Shown piece by piece: positions 27,014-35,588 of a stretch of DNA of 62,056 nucleotides; positions within the stretch are counted from its first letter, which is position 1, and the number at the start of each line of letters is the position of its first letter. The notes beneath the pieces were generated by a model. The model was not told the origin of the DNA. It did not search any database and saw only the letters and a list, made by a program, of their open reading frames with translations. The translations under genes and the position numbers were made by a program. The stretch is taken from the NCBI GenBank assembly GCA_001787405.1, contig MFWV01000001.1:1-62056 (forward strand). Direction: 5' to 3'. The stretch is from Candidatus Pacebacteria bacterium RIFOXYA1_FULL_38_18. GTDB taxonomy: Bacteria; Patescibacteriota; Microgenomatia; UBA1400; PJMF01.

Positions 27014-27673
27014 TCAACTCACTCCTATTCCTTGACGTTTAAGCCAACCGCGTTGTAAACGATAATCTGGTGCAAACTGTTCCACAAATTGCCAAAAGGC
27101 TTTTGAGTGATCCATGTGTTGTAAATGTGCTAGTTCATGAACGATAACATAATCAATGACTGCAGGCGGAAAATGCACCAATCTCCAGTTAAAATTCAAG
27201 CTTCCCCTACTGCTACAACTTCCCCAGCGAGTAGTTTGGGCGCGCAGAGTAATTTTTTTAAAGCTCATCTTCATTTTTTTGGCCAACTGATGAATTTTGG
27301 GGACTAAATAATGAGAGGCGGTATCTTTGAGAAACTTGTTCAAAACAGTTTCTGCTGATTTGCGACTTTGCTCATGAAGAAAAATAAACACGGTTTTTGA
27401 GCGAATTTTGACAGTAGAGGCATCCTGGCTTGATTTAGTTTCCAATTTATATTGTTTGCCAAATAGCATCAAATTGGTTGCTGAAATAAACTTGGCTCTA
27501 CTTTCTTGTTGATGAGCTTGACGAGTCGCAATCCAATCTTGGTGCTCGGTCACGAATTTTTTAACCAAAAACCGAGGAGTAAAACGTGGCACGGTTACCA
27601 CTACCTGACCATTTTTAGCTAGGCGCAAAGTGAGGCGTTTGGCTTTGGGATGAGTGCGAAGTTGATAATCCAT
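27014..27673 (-). CDS. YgjP-like (DUF45) M48-type metallopeptidase
   Basis: RWGSCSSRGSLNFNWRLVHFPPAVIDYVIVHELAHLQHMDHSKAFW. Confidence 0.9.
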   Translation of the reverse strand: MDYQLRTHPKAKRLTLRLAKNGQVVVTVPRFTPRFLVKKFVTEHQDWIATRQAHQQESRAKFISATNLMLFGKQYKLETKSSQDASTVKIRSKTVFIFLHEQSRKSAETVLNKFLKDTASHYLVPKIHQLAKKMKMSFKKITLRAQTTRWGSCSSRGSLNFNWRLVHFPPAVIDYVIVHELAHLQHMDHSKAFWQFVEQFAPDYRLQRGWLKRQGIGVS

Positions 27674-27677
27674 TACT

Positions 27678-28082
27678 TTAGATTAGCAGATCAATCAATG
27701 GTTGCACGAGAATGCCGGAGTCTTGATTTTTTAAATAAGCCCACAGCCAAGTATTAATTACAATTACACTCAAGCTAATAAGAATGGCCAAGGTTTTGGT
27801 GGCTTGAGTTTTGGAGCGAGTAAAAATACTGGCTAAAAGGAAACTAATCAATGCGGAGAGCACCATCAAAATAGCATCATTAATCAAAAAATTAACATCA
27901 ACTTGAGTTAACTGCCCCAAAGCTAGTTTGGCCTCGCTGGCTGGAATTTCTATGAGAATCAATTTGCTAGTTTGCCAAGTAGAACGCAAGGCTTGAAAAG
28001 TTAAGACCCAAATGACGATACGATGAAGCCAAAAACTCACTTTAGTCATTGTCTGAGAAAAACTAGGACTAGCAAATTGCAT
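27678..28082 (-). CDS. Hypothetical membrane protein
   Basis: 134 aa with about 3 hydrophobic helices. Confidence 0.55.
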   Translation of the reverse strand: MQFASPSFSQTMTKVSFWLHRIVIWVLTFQALRSTWQTSKLILIEIPASEAKLALGQLTQVDVNFLINDAILMVLSALISFLLASIFTRSKTQATKTLAILISLSVIVINTWLWAYLKNQDSGILVQPLIDLLI

Positions 28083-28200
28083 ATCATCATCCTACCCTAC
28101 TCTTTTTGGCACTGCCAATAGGGTTTTTGTTCCAAAAAGGTATAATTGGTTGATCTTGATCCAAATTAAAAATTAAAATATACAGAAACGTTGTATAAAC

Positions 28201-28281
28201 GCCGGAGTGGCGAAATGGTAGACGCGCACGGTTTAGGACCGTGTGGAGTAATCCTTGGAGGTTCAAGTCCTCTCTCCGGCA
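28201..28281 (+). tRNA. tRNA-Leu (TAG)
   Basis: GCCGGAGTGGCGAAATGGTAGACGCGCACGGTTTAGGACCGTGTGGAGTAATCC...GGTTCAAGTCC...CTCCGGCA; anticodon loop TTTAGGA. Confidence 0.95.
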
Positions 28282-28305
28282 CTTTATTGTTGTTATAATC
28301 AGTCA

Positions 28306-29949
28306 ATGCGAGATTTTTTAAAAGCAAATTATTTTTCCAAATGGGTTTTTATTTTTTTAATCTTGGCAATTTTTGTTCGTTTTTATAATTTTCGGGAATT
28401 TTTATTTTTTACGGCTGATAATGGTAGGGATATCCAGCAAGTTCAGCAAATTGCTCAAGGCAACCTCACTTTGATCGGTCCCACCAGTGGTTTGCAAGGC
28501 TTTTATCTGGGTCCTTTTTGGTATTATCTAGGAGTGCCTGGCTATCTGCTGGCTCAAGGCAGTCCTTATGGGGAAGCGCTTTGGTTGATTGCTTTGGCTA
28601 GTTTGGCGGTGCCATTATTTTTGATGATTGGTAAATCATTATTTCCTGATCGGCCCAATTGGGCATGGCTTACTTTTTTATTACTAGCCTTTGTGCCAGG
28701 TAGTATTTGGGGAACTATTTTTGTTTTAAGTCCCATGGTAACTTTACCGCTGATGGCGGGAGTTTTGCTGTCATTTTGGCGAGCTCGTCACTCACGCTGG
28801 TGGCTCATGATTGGGTTTTTACTTTTGGGCTTGGTTTTACAAGCAGAGTTTGCTTATGGAATTTTTTTTGTACCTGTTATTTATGTCTTGATCGCTTGGA
28901 TTCGACAACGTTTTTCATTACTTGATTATGTCTTGGGTGGTTTGGCAATCTCGGTCACTTTATTGCCACAAATGATGTTTGAGTTGCGTCATCAATTTAT
29001 CATGACCAAATTTCTTTTCCAGGGTTTAACTACCACGGCTGATGAAAAGATGAACTGGCTGGAGTTTTTAGTACAAAGGATCGGGCAATTGTTTGGCAGC
29101 TTCAACTCATTGCTCTTGGGAAAAATTCAAGGAACATTTTTATTAGGTTTGGCACTGGCAATCTGTTTTGGTTTAGCACTACGTTATGTTTGGCGCAATC
29201 AAACGTTTTTAAAAAAGTCAGCCGAACAAGTCTATCGTTGGCAGTTATTGACAATCTTTGCCATTATTCCTTATGTGGGGTTTTTATTGTGGCGAGGCAA
29301 TCACAGTAATTTTTTTGATTATTATTTGACACCTCACTTCATTTTCTTAGTTCCTCTGGTGATACTGGGTATACAAAAATTGCCAAGCATCATCACTCAA
29401 TTCTTTCGTAATCATCAAAAAATAGATCAAGCAAGATTACAAATTATTCAAACAGTCTTGATTGCACTGATATTGAGTATTGCTTGGCTAAATTATCATT
29501 CCGCCATTATTTCTTTAGATAATCAAGCAGGCATGCAGTCTATTGAAACCGCTATTGTCAAAGTGCTTGCTTGGCAAGAAACTGATCGACAGCTAGTCGT
29601 TTCTCAAGAGGGTAGTTTTTCCAGTAGTATGATGACTTTTACACCCAATTATTTGACTGCCCAATATGACTACATGACGGCTTGGCAAACCGAAAAACAA
29701 GGTTTGCCTATCCCCTACACGCAGGTTTTGCCAGAGCAAGCGGTGGTTTATGCAGTTTTGGAACCAGATCGAGAATATCCAGAAATTCGTTTTACACCTT
29801 GGTATACAAAGATTACTACTGGCAGAATCTTGATTCGTCGAGAAAAAGTGGGTGTTTTGACACTGGAAACCTGGATGAAGCCTGATTTTGCCGAACAGTA
29901 TGGTTTTCAGGCGTATCAAGTTACTCCACAAGAGAGTTTTGGTTGGTAA
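28306..29949 (+). CDS. Multi-TM glycosyltransferase-like protein (GT39/ArnT-like)
   Basis: Start refined to ATG 28306 because the listed ORF begins inside tRNA-Leu; TM-rich, FFTADNGRDIQQVQQIAQGNLTLIGPTSGLQGFYLGPFWYYL early loop. Confidence 0.65.
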   Translation: MRDFLKANYFSKWVFIFLILAIFVRFYNFREFLFFTADNGRDIQQVQQIAQGNLTLIGPTSGLQGFYLGPFWYYLGVPGYLLAQGSPYGEALWLIALASLAVPLFLMIGKSLFPDRPNWAWLTFLLLAFVPGSIWGTIFVLSPMVTLPLMAGVLLSFWRARHSRWWLMIGFLLLGLVLQAEFAYGIFFVPVIYVLIAWIRQRFSLLDYVLGGLAISVTLLPQMMFELRHQFIMTKFLFQGLTTTADEKMNWLEFLVQRIGQLFGSFNSLLLGKIQGTFLLGLALAICFGLALRYVWRNQTFLKKSAEQVYRWQLLTIFAIIPYVGFLLWRGNHSNFFDYYLTPHFIFLVPLVILGIQKLPSIITQFFRNHQKIDQARLQIIQTVLIALILSIAWLNYHSAIISLDNQAGMQSIETAIVKVLAWQETDRQLVVSQEGSFSSSMMTFTPNYLTAQYDYMTAWQTEKQGLPIPYTQVLPEQAVVYAVLEPDREYPEIRFTPWYTKITTGRILIRREKVGVLTLETWMKPDFAEQYGFQAYQVTPQESFGW

Positions 29950-29985
29950 TTTGTTCAATAAAAAGCTTGAATTAAATACAAAAAA

Positions 29986-30008
29986 CCCCACTCAAGAGCG
30001 GGGGCCTT
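29986..30008. terminator. Bidirectional Rho-independent terminator between convergent genes
   Basis: AAAAAACCCCACTCAAGAGCGGGGGCCTTTT; T-run on both strands. Confidence 0.75.
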
Positions 30009-30012
30009 TTGT

Positions 30013-30050
30013 CTCAGAACGTACTTCCCGGTGAGAGAAAACCTTCTGAG
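30013..30050. other. Conserved-looking hairpin adjacent to terminator
   Basis: CTCAGAA(30013-30019)...TTCTGAG(30044-30050), inner GGT...ACC. Confidence 0.4.
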
Positions 30051-30128
30051 TTATCCTCTAATATATCAAAATAGGTCACATTGTCAACACTCAAAAGCCT
30101 ATAAGTAGTTTTTATGGCCTAAAACTAG

Positions 30129-30206
30129 TAAAAAAGGGGTTAAAAGGGATTAAAAAAGGGATTAAAAGGGATCAAAAAAGGGGTTAAAAGGGATCAAAAA
30201 ATGATT
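30129..30206. repeat. 22-bp tandem repeat, about 3.3 units
   Basis: TAAAAAAGGGGTTAAAAGGGAT / TAAAAAAGGGATTAAAAGGGAT / CAAAAAAGGGGTTAAAAGGGAT / CAAAAAATGATT. Confidence 0.9.
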
Positions 30207-30885
30207 ATTGGGCAAATTCTAGGACATTTGTGTCATCTTCTTTAAGCTCTCGGCCAAGGGCCCGATCGTCATAACGCATTTCTGCCATAAATTGATTGAC
30301 ACCGTCAGCCCAGGTTTCACTAGAAGCATATTTTTGACCAACCATTTCAGTGGTAATTCTGCCTTGATCTACATAGTAAGCTCGTAATTCTTTAGCTGCT
30401 CGTTCAAAACCCTCTTCATAACTAGCAAAATCCAGAGTGCCATCAGAATGAATGCCAAAGCCCAAGCAGTTATGTGGCGCTCCAGAGTGAGTTTTTTTAC
30501 ACAATTCACTCTCTCTCATGGCAATAGCCGGCAGTAAACGAAAATCCAGATTGTAATTATCTGCAATCTCTACCAAACGCTGGGCATAATAATCATAAGG
30601 AGTCATGGGCGAATTGTATCTTTTCAAAAAATTGGCCACGATTACGGTACGAGCGTCTTGGTTTTCTACAATGGTTTGTACTCCTCTCACATCAGGATTA
30701 TTCAAACCGGTACCTGCCAAGGTTTCGACTGGTTCTGATTCAAGTTCTTCTTGAAAAGCAAACATTTTTCTTTGTACTAGATCAGAGTAGTGCACGCCGG
30801 CAATACTGATCAAAATCATTCCAGCAGTGAGTAAGAGCCAAGCATAGGTCAAAAATAGTGATTGTAATCGTAATTTCTTAAACAT
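30205..30885 (-). CDS. Membrane-anchored lysozyme-fold / glucosaminidase-like protein
   Basis: N-terminal TM; YYAQRLVEIADNYNLDFRLLPAIAMRESELCKKTHSGAPHNCLGFGIHSDGTLDFASYEEGFERAAKELR. Confidence 0.65.
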   Translation of the reverse strand: MFKKLRLQSLFLTYAWLLLTAGMILISIAGVHYSDLVQRKMFAFQEELESEPVETLAGTGLNNPDVRGVQTIVENQDARTVIVANFLKRYNSPMTPYDYYAQRLVEIADNYNLDFRLLPAIAMRESELCKKTHSGAPHNCLGFGIHSDGTLDFASYEEGFERAAKELRAYYVDQGRITTEMVGQKYASSETWADGVNQFMAEMRYDDRALGRELKEDDTNVLEFAQ

Positions 30886-30965
30886 TTTAGATTATTTTAG
30901 TATATCAGCTCTCGACAAAGTTAGTAAAAAATGTTATCCTATAATAATTGATATATCAGGTAAAT

Positions 30966-31955
30966 ATGAAAAGAATCTTTGTTAGCACTCTCTTAGCTTT
31001 TTTGCCAATCTTGACTTTGACTGCATCAACGGTCCAGGCTAGTGAATTTGGTATGCATATTTTACATCCGCAAGAAATTTCTCAAGCAAAAACTTTTCTG
31101 ACCGATGAAACAAATCAAGCTAATTGGCACTATATCACGATTCCTCTCACTCTGGATGATTTAGATAGAACTGCCCAGTGGCAAGAATTTTTTCGTATCG
31201 CCAGAAAAGAACAGTTAATTCCTCTCATTCGTTTGGCTACTCGCTTTGATACCAAGCTTGGTGCTTGGCAAATTCCCACCCATAAAGACATTGTTGATTT
31301 ATTTACTTTTCTCAATCAATTTGAATGGCCTACTGACGAGCGATATGTGATTGCTTTTAATGAAGTGAATCACGCGCCTGAATGGGGCAATCAACTTGAT
31401 CCGGCTTCTTATGCGCGTGTTTTGAAATTTACAGCCAGTTGGGCTCATACCGAGAACAAAAACTATCAAGTTTTACCGGCAGCTATGGACCTGGCCGCTC
31501 CCAATGGCGCTCAAACCAGAGAAGCCTTTGATTATCTAGCGCAAATGTATGCTACTGATCCCGAAATCTTTGATTATCTTGATGTTTGGAACTCTCACTC
31601 CTATCCCAATCCAGGTTTTAGTTCCTCCCCCACTCGCTCTACTCAAAACTCAGTGCGTGGTTTTATTCACGAATTAGCTTGGTTAAAAAGTAAAACTGGA
31701 CGTGATTTCGAAACTTTTATTACCGAAACCGGTTGGATTAACACCCCGCAAACTTCTCGTTGGTTGACTGATTATTATCTTTACTCTCTTCAACATGTTT
31801 GGTCTCATCCCCAAGTAAAGGGTGTCACTCCTTTTTTGCTCAAAGGAGATCCGGGTCCGTTCTCTGAATTTGGTTTCTTGGATTACGCCGATCAACCCAC
31901 GGCTCAATATGACGCCGTGAAGGAAGCGCTGAGACTTTTCAAAGAGAAATCTTAA
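30966..31955 (+). CDS. Secreted glycoside-hydrolase-like TIM-barrel protein
   Basis: Signal peptide MKRIFVSTLLAFLPILTLTASTVQAS; YVIAFNEVNHAPEWG and FETFITETGWI acid/base-like Glu motifs. Confidence 0.65.
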   Translation: MKRIFVSTLLAFLPILTLTASTVQASEFGMHILHPQEISQAKTFLTDETNQANWHYITIPLTLDDLDRTAQWQEFFRIARKEQLIPLIRLATRFDTKLGAWQIPTHKDIVDLFTFLNQFEWPTDERYVIAFNEVNHAPEWGNQLDPASYARVLKFTASWAHTENKNYQVLPAAMDLAAPNGAQTREAFDYLAQMYATDPEIFDYLDVWNSHSYPNPGFSSSPTRSTQNSVRGFIHELAWLKSKTGRDFETFITETGWINTPQTSRWLTDYYLYSLQHVWSHPQVKGVTPFLLKGDPGPFSEFGFLDYADQPTAQYDAVKEALRLFKEKS

Positions 31956-32039
31956 GCTGGACGAACTATCCCCTATATTTTAGAATAACTTGGTTGTCTT
32001 ACTCAAGAATTATGGTACAGTTGGAGAGATCAACACTGT

Positions 32040-32114
32040 GCGGGTGTAGCTCAACGGTCAGAGCTTCAGTTTTCCAAACTGATGACGAGGGTTCGACTCC
32101 CTTCACCCGCTCCA
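32040..32114 (+). tRNA. tRNA-Gly (TCC), CCA encoded
   Basis: GCGGGTGTAGCTCAACGGTCAGAGCTTCAGTTTTCCAAACTGATGACGAGGGTTCGACTCCCTTCACCCGCTCCA. Confidence 0.95.
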
Positions 32115-32123
32115 AAAGTGACA
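32110..32123 (+). repeat. Junction J1: tRNA-Gly 3' CTCCA followed by GTGACA
   Basis: CTCCAAAAGTGACA, then ATGAGATGTACATAAAATGACA. Confidence 0.6.
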
Positions 32124-32158
32124 ATGAGATGTACATAAAATGACAAAAATCAACAAGC

Positions 32159-32383
32159 ATGAAAGAACAAGTTCAAAATTGTAATGTGGGTAAGACTTTT
32201 GAAGTAGTTATCAATAGTCCATTTTTTCCAGTAAATGGTTCTGGTGTTGTTTTTCAAGAATGGTGTAATAAAGAGACAAGTGAATTTCCTGACGGTTACG
32301 CGCATCTTTGTACTGATACTAATCGACAAAATTTACTCTGCCATAATACAAGGTGCGAAAATCAAAAAGCTGAAGGAAGCTAA
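32159..32383 (+). CDS. Hypothetical small protein (first ORF after tRNA-Gly)
   Basis: 74-aa ORF MKEQVQNCNVGKTFEVVINSPFFPVNGSGVVFQEW... Confidence 0.35.
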   Translation: MKEQVQNCNVGKTFEVVINSPFFPVNGSGVVFQEWCNKETSEFPDGYAHLCTDTNRQNLLCHNTRCENQKAEGS

Positions 32384-32460
32384 ACGTCTTTTAGTATTTT
32401 ATAAAACTTGGAATATCCATACGGATTTTTAATTGATCAGGTTTTAAAATAAGCTCAGGA

Positions 32461-32550
32461 GAGTGAATAAGACGGAATAAGTTTTCGAAAAAGCAATGGG
32501 AACAGGCTCGAGCTGTGTGCCGTCACCAACTCCAGACGTGACAGAAATAT
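32461..32550 (+). repeat. Junction J2: R-element plus tRNA-3'-end-like junction
   Basis: GAGTGAATAAGACGGAATAAGTTTTCGAAAAAGCAATGGGAACAGGCTCGAGCT-N14-ACTCCA-GAC-GTGACAGAAATAT. Confidence 0.6.
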
Positions 32551-32587
32551 ACATAAATTAACAATAAAGTTACAATAAATAACATCC

Positions 32588-33259
32588 ATGAATCCAATAG
32601 ACATATCAGCAATAACGTCAGAACAGCTTAGAGCTAAAGCATATTTAGCTTCATTTCCTGAATACTACGAATTGGCATCAGTGATAGAAAATAGTCTTTG
32701 GCATAATAATCAAAATGTTTTAGATCATATGATTGGAGTTTTTGAAGGATTGGAAAAAATACTTAAGTTTGAAAATGTTTCCAATTCACAAAAGAGCTTA
32801 ATAAAAAAGTATTTATCAGAGGTTATTGGCAACAAAACTAGACTGGAAATTCTCACTGTTGCAACTTTACTTCATGATATTGCCAAAATTGACGTGTTCG
32901 TTAAAAGACCAGATGGAACAGCTGGATGTCCAGGGCATGAGCTAATTGCAGCTGGAAGAGTAAAAAACTTTGCAGAAAGATTTGATCTCGATGATAAGGC
33001 AGAATCATATGTGGAACGGATAGTCAGATATCACGGTTTTATATCCGAAATACTCAACTTGATGATCGCTAGTGGAAATCGGGAAAAGTATTTGACTATA
33101 TTTACTAAAACAGTGGGAGATATTTCAATTGAACTGATATTACTAATGCACGCTGATTTATTAGGTTGTGACTTAGAGCAAGGCGATAAAAAGGGATACG
33201 ACGATAGAATTGATTTCTTAGGTTGGATGTTGCAGAAGCAACTTAAAGAAATGAAATAA
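32588..33259 (+). CDS. HD-domain phosphohydrolase-like protein
   Basis: HNNQNVLDHMIGVFEGLEKIL...VATLLHDIAKIDVF...GHELIAAGR...VRYHGF. Confidence 0.75.
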   Translation: MNPIDISAITSEQLRAKAYLASFPEYYELASVIENSLWHNNQNVLDHMIGVFEGLEKILKFENVSNSQKSLIKKYLSEVIGNKTRLEILTVATLLHDIAKIDVFVKRPDGTAGCPGHELIAAGRVKNFAERFDLDDKAESYVERIVRYHGFISEILNLMIASGNREKYLTIFTKTVGDISIELILLMHADLLGCDLEQGDKKGYDDRIDFLGWMLQKQLKEMK

Positions 33260-33383
33260 AATTCTGTCTCTGTGGCTAAAATGGATCACTTGTGCGCCAC
33301 CAGTTCCCTAAAAGTAAGGTATTTTTACCACGATGATCATTTGGTAGTCTAATTATATTTTCGACGAATGATTGGAATAATTT

Positions 33384-33749
33384 TCACAGACGATAACGGG
33401 GATCCATCAGAGATACAGATATAAAATATATTACAAGGAATAGAAGAGAGATCATTACATATTTTTCGAGTTTTGAGTTTTCTTTATTTTTCATAACTTT
33501 TGGTATTGCCACGATAAGAAAGACTTCAATCCCAAATGAAATAAATCCTAAAGCAATAATTATTTGTTGGATAAGTGGTGGAAATGCTGATAAATCTTCA
33601 TTTACATTTCCAAGCAAATCTAAAAAAGTAGGAATTTTAAGGACATCTTGAGTAATATCTTTCAAAAAATGAACAATAATAATCAAAAAAATAATGGGAA
33701 GGGAGAAATGCCAAATTCTATTTAAATATTTCTTCATAAAGCAAGCCAA
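33384..33749 (-). CDS. Hypothetical membrane protein
   Basis: 121 aa, several hydrophobic segments; opposite orientation to neighbours. Confidence 0.5.
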   Translation of the reverse strand: MACFMKKYLNRIWHFSLPIIFLIIIVHFLKDITQDVLKIPTFLDLLGNVNEDLSAFPPLIQQIIIALGFISFGIEVFLIVAIPKVMKNKENSKLEKYVMISLLFLVIYFISVSLMDPRYRL

Positions 33750-33910
33750 TTTTACTCCATTTGTTAAGACCCCATCTTCAAATGTTTTTTAAAGCCTGAA
33801 GTTGTAAAATAAGGTCAGTTGTAATGTAATAGTGAAGACCGTTTTTTACTTTAGAAATAAGAGGTAAATCTGGGTCGAGTAGATATCCTTTGATATACTC
33901 GTCCTAGCTA

Positions 33911-33960
33911 AACAGGTTCGAGCCAATTACGGTTACCCGCTCCAATAGTGACAGAAATAA
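33911..33960 (+). repeat. Junction J4: tRNA-3'-end-like junction
   Basis: AACAGGTTCGAGCC-N14-GCTCCA-ATA-GTGACAGAAATA; contains ACCCGCTCCA identical to the tRNA-Gly 3' end. Confidence 0.65.
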
Positions 33961-34007
33961 ACAGAAAATTACTAGGAAATTACATAAATTTATAATGAAT
34001 TTACAAT

Positions 34008-34751
34008 ATGACTGCTGAAATGAAGAATATTACCTTTGATCAAATACAATTGGAGGCAGAATCTTTCGCAGTAAATTATAGAAAAACTCACGATGTTCCA
34101 CCTTTCCCATCAGATGTTCAATTACAAAAATATAAGAAAATATTAAATACAAAATATTCTCAAGTTGTTGAACTAGTTAAAAAACGGTTGTCGGAAGTAG
34201 AGTCCGAAGGCGGACATGGTTATGAGCATCTAGAGGATGTTGCAACTAGAGCTGGATTCATAGCCGAAACTGAATGCGATTTCAGGGGTATTAAAAACGA
34301 CCAGAGAAAAGAAATTATTAATGAGACAGTACTAGCTGGCCTGTTACACGATATTGAACGACACTTAGGATTTGGCGAAGACCACATGGTCAATGGGGCT
34401 GATACTGCAATAAGAATTCTTGCCGCAGTTGGGATTAAGGGTAATGTTGTTGCCACAGTTGTTAGAAATCACGACCATATGAATTTTAGCCCAACAGACC
34501 AACTTTTAGAAATAGTTTTTGGTTCAGTTTTTGACGCAGATCATTTTAGATATGGATTGGAAAGAGAAGATACTTTTTGGAGAATGGAAGAGAAAAAAGG
34601 AAAGGAAGCTTCAGAGGTAATTCATGATTATAAGTTTTTGCCAGCTTATATTCACGTTTGGAAAACTAACTACGGAAAAGAAGTGGGCCCGAAGTATATT
34701 GAATTTGGATTAGCTGTGGCGAAACATGTTGAAAAAACTTTTAGCGTGTAA
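34008..34751 (+). CDS. HD-domain phosphohydrolase (YedJ-like)
   Basis: GGHGYEHLEDVATRAGFIAE...LAGLLHDIERHLGFGEDHMVNGADTAIRIL...VVRNHDHM. Confidence 0.8.
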   Translation: MTAEMKNITFDQIQLEAESFAVNYRKTHDVPPFPSDVQLQKYKKILNTKYSQVVELVKKRLSEVESEGGHGYEHLEDVATRAGFIAETECDFRGIKNDQRKEIINETVLAGLLHDIERHLGFGEDHMVNGADTAIRILAAVGIKGNVVATVVRNHDHMNFSPTDQLLEIVFGSVFDADHFRYGLEREDTFWRMEEKKGKEASEVIHDYKFLPAYIHVWKTNYGKEVGPKYIEFGLAVAKHVEKTFSV

Positions 34752-34753
34752 AG

Positions 34754-34799
34754 TCGGTCCCTGCAGCTAAAATGAATTGCCAGCGCACCAATAGTGACA
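34754..34799 (+). repeat. Junction J5: GCGCACCA-ATA-GTGACA
   Basis: GTCGGTCCCTGCAGCTAAAATGAATTGCCAGCGCACCAATAGTGACA; upstream half resembles 33264-33302 (GTCTCTGTGGCTAAAATGGATCACTTGTGCGCCACCA). Confidence 0.5.
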
Positions 34800-34823
34800 A
34801 TGGTCACTACAAATGTACATAAA

Positions 34824-35405
34824 ATGACAGAAAATAACATTAAAGCAATACTCTTCGATTTTATGGGCGTTTTATTATTCAAAAGAGGCAATTACGTTCC
34901 AGATCCCCTTGTTGACGAAATAGATAACATAATTGGAAGTGTTACTAATGATCAACTATTTGAAGAAGAAACTTGCAAAAAATTCCATTTAACTAAAAAT
35001 GAATTTGATGGTATTCTCGACAAAGTTATAAACAAGTATGAGCCTTATCAACCACTTTGGGACTCATTACCTAATTTACGAAAGAATTACAAATTGGCAA
35101 TCGTAAATAATGGCACTAGTTTGACTCTGTCAAAATTTAAATCCAAACTTGGTTTAGATATAAAATTTGATGCTTTTGTTTCATCAGCATTAAAAGGTAT
35201 GAAAAAACCTGAGCCAGAAATCTACTTATTCTCGGCTAAAAAACTTGGTGTTATTCCCAGTGAGTGTCTGTTTATGGATGATTCGTATGAAAACATAAAA
35301 GGCGCAAATCAAGTGGGAATGAAAACGTTGTGGTGGAACAAAGAGAAAGAGAGAGATGAAATGTTACAAGAGCTTATCTCTTTAGTTAATATTTCTCAAA
35401 GCTAG
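34824..35405 (+). CDS. HAD-superfamily hydrolase
   Basis: IKAILFDFMGVLLFK...LAIVNNGTS...KGMKKPEPEIYLFSAKKLGVIPSECLFMDDSYENIKGANQVGMKTLWW; ATG 34824 preferred. Confidence 0.85.
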   Translation: MTENNIKAILFDFMGVLLFKRGNYVPDPLVDEIDNIIGSVTNDQLFEEETCKKFHLTKNEFDGILDKVINKYEPYQPLWDSLPNLRKNYKLAIVNNGTSLTLSKFKSKLGLDIKFDAFVSSALKGMKKPEPEIYLFSAKKLGVIPSECLFMDDSYENIKGANQVGMKTLWWNKEKERDEMLQELISLVNISQS

Positions 35406-35452
35406 AAATACTCAGATGTTCTTTTTGCAAATTTAGTTTTAGGATAGGATCA

Positions 35453-35508
35453 AGAGTGATAAGACGAAATAAGTTTTGAAAAAGCCATAATGGGAACAGG
35501 CTCGAGCT
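35453..35508 (+). repeat. Second copy of the R-element of J2
   Basis: GAGTGATAAGACGAAATAAGTTTTGAAAAAGCCATAATGGGAACAGGCTCGAGCT, near-identical to 32461-32514. Confidence 0.85.
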
Positions 35509-35588
35509 AGTTAAAACATTTTTTTCACCTAGTTAAACTCTAGCGTTCCCCACTTTGCAATTTTTGCTAATTGATGTAATATTCTGAT

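Noticed and set aside
28255-28305. N-terminal extension MEVQVLSPALYCCYNQS of the glycosyltransferase-like ORF
   Set aside because: Begins inside tRNA-Leu; ATG 28306 is the sensible start
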